Shown: piece by piece, positions 36,563-49,000 of the stretch
Layout: each line of letters begins with the position of its first letter
Position numbering within the stretch: position 1 is the first letter of the stretch
NCBI GenBank assembly: GCA_003184365.1
Contig: NKYR01000008.1
Location: 1-64,000, forward strand
Origin: Evernia prunastri
Taxonomy: Eukaryota; Ascomycota; Lecanoromycetes; Lecanorales; Parmeliaceae
Direction: 5' to 3'
Length of the DNA: 64,000 nt
Notes under the pieces: model-generated
Databases searched by the model: none
Told to the model about the DNA's origin: nothing
What the model saw: only the letters and a program-made list of their open reading frames with translations
Translations under genes and position numbers: made by a program

Positions 36563-37790
36563 CAGTACGCTCTCCCTTCTGCTGTGCTCCTTAGGAGCCC
36601 TATTACACCACCGCACATCTCTCTACTTCTTTGCGCCGACTCTTCTATTCTCTGACTTTTGTATCTCTGATCGCCCCCGCCTCTAGAGGCGGGTACGATC
36701 GCTTCTTCGTGCGCCCTTTTTGGGCTTAATGGTCTCCTCTACCCCGAGGGGTAGTCTTGACCGTTGGAGTTGTTCGCTGGCCAACTCGAAGCTGTTTAAC
36801 CAGCCGGAGTTAACCATCCACCTTGCCGCTACCCGGATCCCTTTGGTCGTGGTCAGCATTGTCTGGAAGTCCCTGGTACCCGCCTCCGCAAGTAGCCGTG
36901 GTTTATCCTCCCGCGATCTCGGACAGAAGAGGAGGATATGCTTGACATCTTGTCTTCTCCATCCGCACCTGCAGTCGGAGTCGATACCTGGAACCCTTAT
37001 CCTGTTGAGGAATGCGTTAAGCCCGATTTTGCCGCTTCTCATTTGGACAGCGACCGAGCTCTCAGCCTTCCTCAGCATCTTGTGGTGGTCGAACCTGCCG
37101 TCATATAAGTTCCCTGCCTGGGCAGGGGTTCTCGTTGCGATAGGAATTCTTCGTTGATNACTTTTGTATCTCTGATCCCCCCCGCCTCTAGAGGCGGGTA
37201 CGATCGCTTCTTCGTGCGCCCTTTTTGGGCTTAATGGTCTCCTCTACCTCGAGGGGTAGTCTTGACCGTTGGAGTTGTTCGCTGGCCAACTCGAAGCTGT
37301 TTAACCAGCCGGAGTTAACCATCCACCTTGCCGCTACCCGGATCCCTTTGGTCGTGGTCAGCATTGTCTGGAAGTCCCTGGTACCCGCCTCCGCAAGTAG
37401 CCGTGGTTTATCCTCCCGCGATCTCGGACAGAAGAGGAGGATATGCTTGACATCTTGTCTTCTCCATCCGCACCTGCAGTCGGGGTCGATACCTGGAACC
37501 CTTATCCTGTTGAGGAATGCGTTAAGCCCGATTTTGCCGCTTCTCATTTGGACAGCGACCGAGCTCTCAGCCTTCCTCAGCATCTTGTGGTGGTCGAACC
37601 TGCCGTCATATAAGTTCCCTGCCTGGGCAGGGAAATTCGTTGCGATAGGAATTCTTCGTTGATATTTTTCCCATTTCTTGGATCTCCGTTCTCGGAACCA
37701 GTCTTGTATTTTCCGTCCAATTACGTCAATGCTCTGATATTCCTCGACGTCCCTATATGGATTAACCCAATTCTTCTTTCTTCTTGTGTT
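36563..37790 (-). mobile_element. LINE family A, two overlapping 3' fragments
   Basis: Two near-identical minus-strand frames (37078-36683 and 37583-37188) encode the LINE ORF2 end, with the zinc knuckle CRCGWRRQDVKHILLFC (C-x-C-x8-H-x4-C), then GIRVAARWMVNSGWL and a basic C-terminus. Upstream, 37790-37590 encodes DWFRERRSKKWEKYQ-like linker. The duplication across the N at 37159 is probably unmerged contig overlap; copies differ at only a few bases. No RNase H catalytic motif is visible in the part present. The 5' end is truncated at about 37790. Confidence 0.8.
37159..37159. other. Assembly gap (single N) between duplicated LINE ends
   Basis: The sequence right of the N restarts the LINE 3' region already present from 36657. 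Likely an artefact rather than a tandem LINE. Confidence 0.75.
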
Positions 37791-39012
37791 ATCGTCATCT
37801 TAATAACATCAATTTGACGAATTTACTATATATCGATCTCATTACGTATAGAATAAAAATTATTTTCGATATTAAATCTACTTTCAATATCGTGTAAAAG
37901 AGATAATCGACGCACACTGAATAATAATTTTGAAAGATTATTTAGAAAGAATTGAACGGAGAAATTTACGAACTTACTAAGTCGACGAACGAACGACTCT
38001 CTCAGTAAAATATTCAAGCTGTGATGATAGATAAGATAAACAATTCTACTTCGCAAGACGAATCTCGAATTATCTTCGACTATTCTCGTGTCAAAGAAGA
38101 TTTATTAGATATATATATGAAACTTAGTTTCAAGATTTATAATAATCTCTCGAATTTCAGATATAAGTGTCCATTTGCTACGAATCTCAAGCACGTCTAT
38201 CTAATTATTTCGCTATATTCTAAAAATCGTTATTACTATTCGTTTATTATTTCTGATATAAATCAACTACAGTTAAATAGAATATAGCAAGACTCAAAGT
38301 CTATCGAATTTATGATGATAGAACTTGATTACAGAGCTTTCGAAGCTCTCTCAACCTTATACAATAAACTCTTCTTTCTTTATTCTACTAGTCACGAAGA
38401 CTTATCCGTGCTTACGTTCTATATCGATAATCTTTTCGATAATTTTAGATCGTTTTAGAAGCAGTACGATTTCTTACGAAAGCACTTCTTCTCTCGAGTT
38501 GAGTAGATTTTTTTAAGACTATCATTTAGAAAGTTTAAGCTCTTTGCTTAGAAAATTAAAGTCTTAGAAGTTATTTATAGCGTCGAAAATATCGTTCGAA
38601 TTCTGAAAGAAAGAATTTAAAAGATTTTTATCTAATCTATTTCGTCTAATTAGACTAAAATTCGAACTTTTCTAAGCGTAATGAAAATAATACGTCGATG
38701 AGTCAAAAACTTCGCAGAGATTAATAGATCTCTTACTAGATTTATAGATAAGATCGAATAACGATAAACATTATCAAAATAGCTTTCTTTCGAGATTCTC
38801 AAAATCAAATATACTATTAGAGCAGAAATGCACGAAATTAATCTAACTCTCGTGATTTATTTCTACACGAATATCTCGAAATTTATTGACGAGATAATTA
38901 TTACTTAGTTTCAGTTTGCTCACACTATCAATATCTACGATAGTAAAAATAGCTTATCTTTGATTGAGATATTAATTATCTTTAATTCAATATTTTTTAT
39001 CTCTACTCGTCG

Positions 39013-39155
39013 TGTCATGGTTCCAGCCTGGGCGCGCTCTCGCCGGAGCCTTAAGTAGTAGAATAGGTCATGCCTCCCAGCATGAAATTGGTCTTTTGGC
39101 CTAGCGGCCAGCGGGAAGCACTAGAAAACCTATTCACTAAGGCTGAACCGTGACA
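39013..39155. mobile_element. 143-bp solo LTR inserted in gypsy RNase H, CGTCG duplication
   Basis: Ends TGTCATGGTTCCAGCC and, reverse-complemented, TGTCACGGTTCAGCC: inverted for about 15 bp with TG...CA. CGTCG flanks both sides (39008-39012 and 39156-39160). Unmutated and GC-normal inside damaged host sequence. Confidence 0.75.
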
Positions 39156-39431
39156 CGTCGAAACTATCTTATCTATAAACGAAAGCTCTACGTTATTGTA
39201 AAATTCGTCAAAAAGTACGATTACTTATATAAGTATTCATATTACACTATCTTGATATACACTAATTACAAGTTCTTGACGTACTTCTTAAAACCTAATA
39301 CTCACGAAGATATCTATAAGCATTAAGCGAATCAGCTCAGACGTTTTAATGTCGAGATTCGATATATCTTAGATTATAGAAATAAAGTAGCTGACGCTCT
39401 CTCGAGAACCTTGTTTAACGTAGATTATTTC

Positions 39432-39584
39432 TGTTAGGAGTGTACCTAGGTGGTTGACCAAGATTCTATTGATGAGGAAGGAACTTGCTATCTCTAGGAA
39501 CTATGGTCCATATAGTGGGAGAGTGTGCCAAGACCCTAGCCCATAGGGCTACTTGCCAAGTGCCTGCTTGACACACTCGTAACA
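39432..39584. mobile_element. 153-bp solo LTR between gypsy RNase H and integrase
   Basis: Ends TGTTAGGAGTGT and, reverse-complemented, TGTTACGAGTGT. Flanks ATTTC (39427-39431) and ATTTT (39585-39589) are a 5-bp duplication with one C-to-T difference. The core is unmutated. Confidence 0.7.
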
Positions 39585-41257
39585 ATTTTAAAACTTCGTA
39601 AGTCTATAAAGTCTATATCAAACTTTCTCAGTAAGACTCGATATGAATCTAAAAGAATAATAAGAGTGACTTCGAGATATTTCTGAATTCTCTGTTAGAA
39701 TCTAAGCGAGAGAAAGTTACTTTTCAAGACACGATTTAAGACATTTCAATCTTTACTTTCTTTGTCGATACTATTATTTTCTAAAGCGAAGCTTATCTTA
39801 GATTAGCATAATTCAGTGATATTTATAGACTACTCTTAGATCGATATGAAGGAATATTCTCTGCTTCGTTTCTACGCAAAGCATTTAACTTTCGTATACT
39901 CGATGAAATTCTATAAATTTATCGAGAGAAAGAAGTCTATCTATCGTGCGTTTTCGAGCTTAAGATTTTATTAGTTTTTACGAAGGCGTATAACTTCAGC
40001 GATCATTGAATTAAGATAGATATCATAACACGGCTGAGAGATCTTTGCTACTGATTTGATTAATCTTAGAATATTAAGCGTTATATTGTCGACTGCTTAA
40101 TTTGTGCTCAGCATAATTCTATCACTCGATTACAATCTCTATATTCTATCTCGATTATCTATTTATTTTAGCTTATGGAGATAAACTTTATAGATTCTCT
40201 AAGCACGACTTCGATCGAAAAAAGATATATTCTCAATCTAGAATATTATATATCTCGCTTCTATATATCCTTCGCGTGTGAATTCTACAATATCAGCGAT
40301 ATTATTCGATACTTAAATATTTTCTTTATTATCTATCGAAAGTTCTACGTATTCTATATTAATTTAGATTATTATTTTGATAAGAAACTTCGAGATTTTT
40401 TAAGCGATCAAGAAATTGAAATTAATTATAGTTCGTCAGCTATATATAAATCGATAGATTTAATCGAAGTTATAAATTGAATACTAAAAGAAGTCGTTCC
40501 TAAGTTTGAATTCGAATAAGATCTTAGTCTAGCATAGACTGAAAGCTCGATTAATTCTCGAGTTATTTCTTATTTTAGTATATCTTCTAAGAGTATTATA
40601 TTAAAGTCTCTATCAGAAATGTCAGAAGTTATCGCGACTTTTAGAGCTCTTTTAGATCGAGATATACGCACTTAAGCTGCTCAACTGAAAGTCTCGCATA
40701 GTACGAAAATTTATATCTATCTGAGATATCGTGTCGAAATTCACGATATCGTGCGAGTTATAGCATTGAGATAAAAGAAAGATATGATTACGCGCTACAA
40801 TCGAAGCATTAAGCAAGTAATTTATCATGTAAGAAATCTTGTTATATTGTATCAAAAAAATGTTGAAAAACTAGTTTTACGCTAACGAAAATCATTTAGA
40901 ATTTTCGAATATAATGAATTTTATGATCGTTCGTTTATCTTACTACAGCTGAATAAAAGAAGAATACGCGATATCTTTTATAGAGATTATCTTAAGTTCT
41001 TCGTGTCTCGTTCGAATTATCTTATAGATTTAAATACGTTCGTCTTCTTATCCCAGCAGCAGAATATTAGACGATCTTAGACTATTCGTCGAAATCGTTC
41101 TAGTCTATCTCTACTACTTTTTATATCTATCTAACCACTTTAGTATTCTTACTGAAAATAGCAGAAATATCTTTTAGATTGATATAACGATCATCTATTA
41201 TCTAGAAGCATATTCTTTCAAGATAATTCGAGGATTGTTAAGAAGTTCAGATAGTTC

Positions 41258-41640
41258 TGTTAGCCACTCAGCTAAAAAAGCTGGCCCCGAGGTGTCTGCG
41301 CTTGACAGCCCAGTAACCCTATTTGGGCCCATATATAACAAGTTCTCGGGAAAAACGAGAAAGCTTATTCTTATAAGAAAGTTATTTCTTACTTGCGTGT
41401 TTGTTCTATGCTTGTATTAAAAAGAAAGTTGAGAATATTTTTGAAGACGTCTTGCTATGCCTGGGTGCGATCGGATGTATCTGGAGATTCCTTATACTTG
41501 TGCTATATGTTTACACTCCCTTGTTTCTTTACGAGTTTGCTAATGCTTACGAGTATATCTATGCTTACGAGTATATTTGATAGTCGCTGGGACTCTGTTC
41601 TGTTTTCCGAAAGTAGTTGGAAGGTGAAATCGAATAGCTA
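41258..41640 (+). repeat. LTR-like sequence ending the gypsy element (3' boundary unknown)
   Basis: It starts TGTTAGCCACTCAGC right after the damaged gypsy integrase tail and has a TATATAACAAG box about 75 bases in. It is unmutated compared with the pol. No ...CA end with a matching duplication could be fixed, so the right limit is a guess. Confidence 0.4.
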
Positions 41641-42964
41641 GCATAGTTCTTAGTCAGCAGGAGTAGATATCCTCCTGCAGGGTTCTTCTTCCTCCATAGA
41701 TAATCATTCATTCTACCCACCAAGAACCGTCCCTTTCCAACTACGAGTCGTGACACTGACAGGGAAAGGTACACAAGATCGCTGTGTAACCTTACCTAAC
41801 TTACCTTCACAACCTTTTGCTCTTGAAAATCTTCGGATGAGCTGATCTCACAAGCTTGGCCTACAATGAGTACCAGTCAATGGACAGACTATCTTAGGCT
41901 AAGTCGCCTTGACCTCTCACTTCTTTACTCGCATTGTACGGGAATGGATCGGTCAGACAGAATCCTTCTCTGGAACTCGGAAACTGGTGAATAAGGTTCT
42001 GTGGTATAGCAGCATACTGTCACGGTAATGTCAGAGTTTCTCATTCGAACAAGGTCTGAGAGTCAGGGTTTCAAAATCTCCAGGTAAGAAACCGTTGCTC
42101 CGTCGAATGCAACAGGTTCTCTGCTCAACAAGGCATCTTCAATGCTTAGAGGCAGGCACATCTGCGTCCCTTGAGATTATCAATTCCTTTGGCAGAGGTA
42201 TTCTGGTTGGAGACAAGAAATCGTCCGCCAAAGAAGCGAACAACGCGCGAAACCACCTATTTATTCGACACTCTACGCGATACCATGCTTGTCGCGTCAG
42301 CCAAAAAGAAGGAGGCGGTCAAGAGCCCGACTTCTCCCGTTGTTGTCATCGTCCCATATCCATCTTTCTCCTTACAAAATTATCTTTTTTTCTGCTTACC
42401 AAGTTGTCACGAATTGCCATGTTGACTTCTCGGTCATCGCTGTTTTCTTCTTGTGTTACTCCGCAAATTCCTCATTATGTCTCTTCAAAAGAAAACTTGA
42501 TATGCACATGTTGATATTCGGCGGGCCATTGTCAATGGGATGGTCAAGAGAAATATTTTCATATACATGTATATATAGAGAAGGCCAGAAATGCATCAAG
42601 AGAAAAAGGGGATTTTGCAGGGGTGCCTGGAGTGCATTTAAAAACAGACTTTCGGGGGGATAGAAAAATAGAAAGTGCCCAAGGTTCAGGGCTGACGGGC
42701 TGACTGCCATGCCAGGATGGTCAAGTGTAAGCGGATCGACCTTATTATTAAGCGCCTAACATATACTTAGTCTTCACCTGACATATCCGATTATTGCGGG
42801 GTACTTGATATGTCACCACTTATCCCTGCTCATGCAAAAGCTAATATCTGCGGCTATAAAGGCTACCCTACCTGCAAAGCTCTCGGTTCGAACACGACGC
42901 TCAACCCTCCGCTAATCAGTATATATATATATAAATAGAAGGCTTATACTCGGCATTGCACATA
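41641..42964. other. Transition zone, no convincing gene
   Basis: Composition becomes ordinary. Open frames at 42095-42514 (+) and neighbours overlap in several frames and match nothing I know. A TATATATATATA stretch at 42920-42932 lies just upstream of the MFS gene and may belong to its promoter. Confidence 0.5.
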
Positions 42965-44816
42965 ATGGGAGCACACGATAGTAAGGACCTCCCCCCACGA
43001 TTGCAGACGTTCATTGACTCTTTCCAGAGACATCCGGATCCTCCGAGTCCCCTGTAGACGACAAGCAACAGTACGGCAACAACTATTACGATCCCGATAC
43101 TCATCACCCTGGAGCGGAGTACGACGATGACCTCGGCGTTCAGTGCCCGTCGCATAGTATGTCTATTTCCGCGCTTTCTTTCCCACCTTCGTACCATGAT
43201 CAGAGTTGCAAGGCGTATTGCGCCTACAAGTCCTCCTGTTCCTGCTGAGCCTGTATTCATACCGCACTCCTCTTACCCTGACCAAACAATGCTTATTCGC
43301 AAATGTGCGCAGCCTCTCAGCGCAAACTTATCTCTAAGATCGATTTTCGCGTGATACCCATTTTGAGTCTGATGTATCTGATGGCCTTCCTTGACCGGAC
43401 AAACATCGCCAATGCGTCGGTATTCGGTCTGCAGAAGGATCTGAAACTCACTGGTACTCAGTATAATACCGCCTTAACCATGTTTTTTATCCCATATGTC
43501 GTCTTCGAGATACCGTCGAACATCATCTTGAAAAGGCTTAAGCCACACGTATGGCTATCAGGGTGTATGTTTCTCTTCGGCCTCGTAACCATCTGCCAAG
43601 GTCTAGTGCAAAATTGGAGCGGACTTCTTGCGACACGCTTTTCCTAGGTCTTGCCGAGACAGGCATGTTCCCAGGTGCTTTCTATCTAATTGGCATGTGG
43701 TATAAGCGCTCCGAGGCTCAGAAACGATACTCTTTCTTTTTCGGCAGTGCCACTCTAGCTGGAGCATTCAGTGGGCTCCTCGCCTCTGCCATCGGCAAGA
43801 TGAGTGGGATGCGTGGCTACGATGGGTGGAGATGGATTTTTATCCTAGGTAGTCCTCCATACGCGAATGGTCTTGCGAGAAAAGCCCCACTAATCTCAAA
43901 ATAGAGGGCGTGCTTTCCTGTGTCATTTCATTCGCACTCTACTTCATGATACCAGACTTTCCGGAAGAGGCGAAATGGTAAGCAATCGCTTGCCCATCCC
44001 TTCTACCTCCAGGTAAACGCGATGATTGATACCCCGTTGCGCAGGCTCAGAGAAGATGAACGAGCCTACATCAGAGCCCGGCTTGAAAAGGACCAAGGCC
44101 GCTCCGCCCGCGAGCGCCGCATCACCCCCAAGGATGTCCTCAACTGCTTCAAAGACTACAAATTCTTCCTCGGCGGCTTGATGTACTTCGGACTGATCGT
44201 CCCCGCCTACGGCTACGCATTCTTCGCCCCAGGCATCATCAAGACATACGGCTATTCGCAAATCGGCACCCAATTCCACAGCGTCCCGCCCTGGGTCTGT
44301 GCATTCTTCTTCGCCATCATCATCGCCTTCTTCTCGGACCAGCTGAAGCACCGCTTCCTCTTCACGCTCATCCCGACCGCCATCGCCATCGCCGGCTTCG
44401 CCATCCTGCTGACCGTGCACACGAGGCCGCATCTCGAATACGCGGCGCTGTTCCTCGTCACGTCGGGCATCTACTCCGCGCTCCCGGTCACGGTCTGCTG
44501 GTTCAACCTCAACCTCGGCGGCCACCACCGTCGAGCCGTCGGGACGGCCTGGCAGATCGGCTTCGGCAACACAGGCGGCATCATCGCCACCTACGCTTTC
44601 CTCGCCAAAGACGCAGGCCCGCCGCACTACTACAGGCCGGGCTACGGCATCTGCATCGGCTTTTCGTGCCTGAGCGCCGCGGCGTGCTGCGCGTACGCCG
44701 TCAGTGTGGTGGCGCAGAATCGGAACCGGGATAAAGCGGGTACAGATCTGGGGTTGACCGAGTTTGAAAAGACGGAGAAGGGGGACATGAGTCCTGATTA
44801 TCGTTATCTGCTGTAG
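42965..44816 (+). CDS. MFS transporter, Dal5/allantoate permease-type anion:cation symporter (one apparent frameshift)
   Basis: Predicted 12-TM plasma-membrane permease of the Dal5-like family (carboxylates, vitamins, ureides); substrate unknown. Five exons fit: 42965-42980, 43028-43156, 43313-43848, 43905-43977 and 44045-44816, with GT-AG introns; the third has a CTAAT branch site. Exon 3 opens with the family signature KIDFRVIPILSLMYL then FLDRTNIANA; exon 5 carries GFGNTGGIIATY. The joined product is about 508 aa, normal for the family. One T appears to be missing in the T4 run at 43639-43642: ATRF must continue FLGLAETGMFPGAFY in the next frame. A homopolymer sequencing error is likelier than decay because everything else is intact. 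The 156-nt intron 2 and the first small exon are the least certain parts. Confidence 0.8.
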
Positions 44817-46048
44817 ATCTGGTGGAGTACGTCGATGTAAATGCCTGATCATGAAAGTATATCATTCACTCTTGCTGTATCCATCCCACATTAACATCGA
44901 GAGCTGTCCGTGCGTACGATCCCACTCACGAGCTGCCAAGCCCCTCCCTCTCCCAACCCTTGCTGGCATTGCTCAGTTCGAATCCAATACGTGCCCAAAC
45001 CCTTCCTCTCGAAGCCACCCCCCACAATCTCCAGACTTACTGCATCCACAAGACACAAAAAAAAAGACAGCGGTGCCAGGCATCAAAGCCTTGCTAATTA
45101 CTAGTCGGTGGCCGTATGAAGAGGGCATGAAACTGTCCTAGAGGATGGACCCTCCAGTATTGCAAGTAGTGACTTTCGAGCACGAGAGAAAGAAAGTAAG
45201 CGCACAGCACCAATATCCCACCCCTCTGGCCCCCTACCATCCTTTCTAGGTCCAAGATCAGACAGTGAATTGTGAAGGTCAGATCTCATCCCATCAGCAG
45301 AGCAATGCAAAAAACAACCACAACAAAGCCGTTTGAATTACGACTATAACAAAGCCACGCGATTGCTGCGATTTGGATGTAGTGAGGGGAATGTAGTGTG
45401 AGTCAGGTATGCAAATGGAGATAGAGGGTGGGATATTTTCAAGGGAAGTTCGTGGGGTTTGAGGATACTGGTGGGGGTTTGGATGCGTTCTGCAGGAGAG
45501 GGATGAGAATTGTCATGGCTGAGCCTTTTGCCCTTGAGGAAGCGTGAGGCGTGATTCTGTCTGTCATGAGAATGACTTTTCAATCGTTTGGCCACTTTCA
45601 ATTGTATCAATATATTGAAGATCAGTGCTAATGAGGGGAAGAAAGAAAAAGAGAGAGGTGGGGGGATTATCGAGAGACATTTTGATTTTGAAATTCAGAG
45701 AAGGTGAGGTCTAGGCAGTGCTAGAATCTTGCTAAATCATCTCATCATCAATTATTAAGGCGTCTATACCATCGCACATGCCAACGGTTTTGTACCCGAA
45801 GCGCGGATCTGGCAGATGCGTCAACTCCAATCGATCAGGGATCCTCCCGAGATCTTGATAGCCGGACTTGAGTGATTGATTACTTTGAGCTGTTCACTTC
45901 TTTGTGACATAGGATCTGTACAGATGAATGGCGAAGGCAACGGCCAGCATCATGTATTCCTGAACCCTGAGCTGCTGAGAAAATCATCACAGTCTAGAGG
46001 TGGGTATCACTCGTCAGCAGACTCATCCCTTTTGGCTCATTTCATGTA
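44817..46048. other. Intergenic, between convergent genes
   Basis: 3' flanks of the MFS gene (+) and the 1160-aa protein gene (-). Only short overlapping frames. No tRNA or repeat was recognised. Confidence 0.5.
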
Positions 46049-49000
46049 CTAACCAGATATACTTCGGAACGCCAACGTCATCGTCCGTTGCTTCTCAGAT
46101 GTTGAGTGGGCTTGTACACCACGCGTACTAGCCACCATAGTCTTCATGTCGACCTTGGTACCTTGATGAATTCTGAGTCTACGAAGCTGTACAGTGTGTT
46201 TCGAGCTTTGTACACTGTAAGAAGTTTGAGGAACTCCAGAAAACGAAGCTGTTATCCACCGATCTCTCGTGTCTTCCTTGAGCCGTATGCAGAGTTGGGT
46301 ACTGCTTAGGCCTTCTTCCACACGCTTCTCCCATACCTGAAGCTGGATGTTCCTTTGTTGTAACTTTGCACTTAGAATCCAAAATGTACCAAGAAAAAGC
46401 TTTGGGACGATACGAAAGAATGTGAGTCTCCAGCCGGTCAAGGTCCTCATGAATCCGACTAAGTCATGATGGGAACTGAATTCGAGGTGTGCCGATCGTT
46501 GCCTCATGATGACTTCCTTGAAAACCACATCCCTTGCTTGAAGTTCGCGGTGCACCAAAGGTCTCGTTGATACGTACATCGGGGTTACAAGATTGGAAAA
46601 GTCTATTACCAATGGTGTGTTGTTCTGGGTCGTGAAGTACCAGTCAACGTCTCTGAAGACGAAGAAAATTTCGGTCGTTCGATAGCCACTTTTTGATTTC
46701 TTCGTCGACGTAATTGCAGAATAGTATTCTTCGGCTTCATTAGCATCGAAGAGTTGATATATTCGTACGTGTTGTCCTATCAATTCGCGTTCAAGCTTCA
46801 ACTTGATCTGAGGTGTCAGTTCAGATGGGAAAAGAAGACAATCTTCAAACGTCTGTGCCTGTAGAGTACTTTCGAACTTGAGCTGAATACTTTGATTAGG
46901 TTCCCTGGATTTGTGGATATAGGATGAGACTGGACTGAAATTGCTAGTCGTAGTCGTTTCGGGCTGCCCGCAGTCCGACCAGCTGACCGTCACAGTTATC
47001 CCCTCCACCAATACACTGACATGATCCAACGGTAGCCAGTGTGAGACACACACGTGCTTCGCAGCGTAGGGTGGAGAATTCACAACTAGTCTTCGCGTTG
47101 TTGTCCAGCACTTATAAAGCATAGACTCGTGGACTCGTAATTCACCCCCTTGGATATAATTAGGCGTTGCATCAGCAACAGCCCAAGGGCTCTTCAAGTC
47201 CATCTTTCCAACGTAGAAGACGATTGGGCTCTTGTATATGGTCAACTCTCTCTCGACAGGGTAGCTGTCCTTTATCGCAGCGAAAAAGTCTCTGGGTAAC
47301 GTCCAAAATCGAATCATGTCTTGCTCACTCAGAAACGTGATCTCTGACTCTTGACTTGGGAACGCAATCTCAATTGGAGATACGAAAGCCACTTGTTTCC
47401 CGAAAGGTATCGTATCCAGGTCTTTGGGGATAACTTTTCGCCACAAATCGACCGTACCTTGGAGATTGCACAGAGATATGAATAGATCATTGTCGCCAGT
47501 CATCACCCACAATAACAGCATATATGGCGCCCTACTAGATCTTGCGCATTTAGTCTTCGGGCCCAACCGTGCATTCACGAACGTCCGATATAGTAAACGC
47601 TCGTGCATCCTCCCAGCTTTATCAGCGTCTACACGGAACCATCGAGACGATTTTGGAAGTCCGTCAAGTGCGTTAGGTATGTTATTCTCGGCCTCTGTTG
47701 GTAGCTCGAAACTTTCAGAAAGTGCGAGGTCGTGGTCTAACATGATATGAGTCTCGAAGGTGGCTTCAAACTCATGAAGATCGCTGCTCAGAGCCTCTGC
47801 TATTTCCATGATTTCCCCGTAGGAGTGCGCAAGATGCTCGGACTCAACTCCGTCTAGAATGACTTCTTCAAATATCCAAGAACTTTTGAGTAAATCTGTG
47901 AAAGCTTGTTCAGCGGAAACATGTTTGTCCCATGGAACCTGGGTGTTGGAGGCACCCATAATTCGGTTGCGATCGCTATTCAGTAAGGTGGTAATGGTTC
48001 GCGATTTTACCAGCCACCAGACGGCAGTCCGGAGCCAGAAATCTGGGGAGTACTCTTCTTCGGTTTCGAAAAGTCGTTTGAAAGCGCCCTGCACCTTGGT
48101 ATGGGTTCTAAACTTTTCTCTATGACGCAGGATGTCTGCAACAGGCCCCAATGTTGCGACGCGTGATTGCCATAGGGCTGGTACAGAGTCTGCTTTTGTG
48201 TCCGAGGTAGCTGAATGACTCATGTCGGACTTGGGTTCTTCTGGGCTCGCAGATCTGGGATCAACACGGTGTACGACTTCGGTGCCGCTTTCTGAAGCCA
48301 GCAACAATGGTCCAAGAAGCTGCAGCTGTTCTTTGAGCTCACGGCACAAGTTTACGATTGCTTCTTGTTCGTGGGCCCATAGTAACCTCCAAAAGGCAGC
48401 TCGACCGCCCGACCCTCCACCTGGCAATCCTCCATCAACGATAGTGTGCAAATAGATAAGTGGTGACTTACCTAGTCGTTCGTACTTTGTAACCATAGTC
48501 TCAAGCTCTCGAAGGGTTTTTAAGCACTGGTCTAGGATGACCTCCACTGTCGTGCCAAGGAAAATTTTGCTAACACGCTGTGCTTCTTTGCTAATTTGAT
48601 ACAGAGCGTTCTGGAGGCTCCTCAAGTCTTCACACAAGTCCTGAAATTGCTGCGGCGCGTCACGAGCGACCACAACGACTTTAGCGTAGACAGCATATGC
48701 TAATTTTGTTATAACCATGAGTTCTCCAACACCACTTATGCTTCCTTCACCACGTGAGGTCATGGTTAAGGACGGTCCCATCTGCTTCTGAGGCCGAATA
48801 TCTTTGGCGTCGTCCCCGGCTTTGATCAACCCAGTCTTGTTCGCTTGAAAGTTCTTTTCTTCCGCCCTTGCCTTAGGGCTTGTTAACGTTGCAGTATAAT
48901 TCTGTCTCCTGATGCCAACCCCCTTTGCGGCGATACTTGGTTCTGATATGGCAGATATACTGCTGAATGGGGTGCTCTGCGCCTGGACAGGATCATTGAG

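Larger units (their letters stand above)
37791..41257 (+). pseudogene. Ty3/gypsy pol, moderately RIP-damaged, with nested LTR insertions
   Basis: Plus-strand translation gives, in order: the RT end (FLRLSFRKFKLFA; KIRTFLSVMKIIRR matching the gypsy RSFLG..YYRRF region; NFAEINRSLTRF), then RNase H (LYVIVKFVKKYDYLYKY, LIYTNYKFLTYFL, and YRNKVADALSRTLF with the hallmark ADALSR near 39.38 kb), then integrase. A surviving open frame at 40175-40480 is the integrase core (FIDSLSTTS, YISRF, YYFDKKLRDFLSDQEIEI, IDLIEVIN). Stops at former CpA/CpC sites break it. Two LTR-like insertions interrupt it at 39013 and 39432. An LTR-like sequence follows at 41258. Gag and protease were not found. Confidence 0.8.

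Noticed and set aside
42095..42663. Overlapping frames that could suggest a small gene
   Set aside because: Three frames open at once, no family signature, no consistent splice sites.
44022..44852. Long minus-strand frame of 302 codons opposite the MFS gene
   Set aside because: Shadow of a GC-rich exon; composition is V/A/E/D/R-rich and unlike any protein family.
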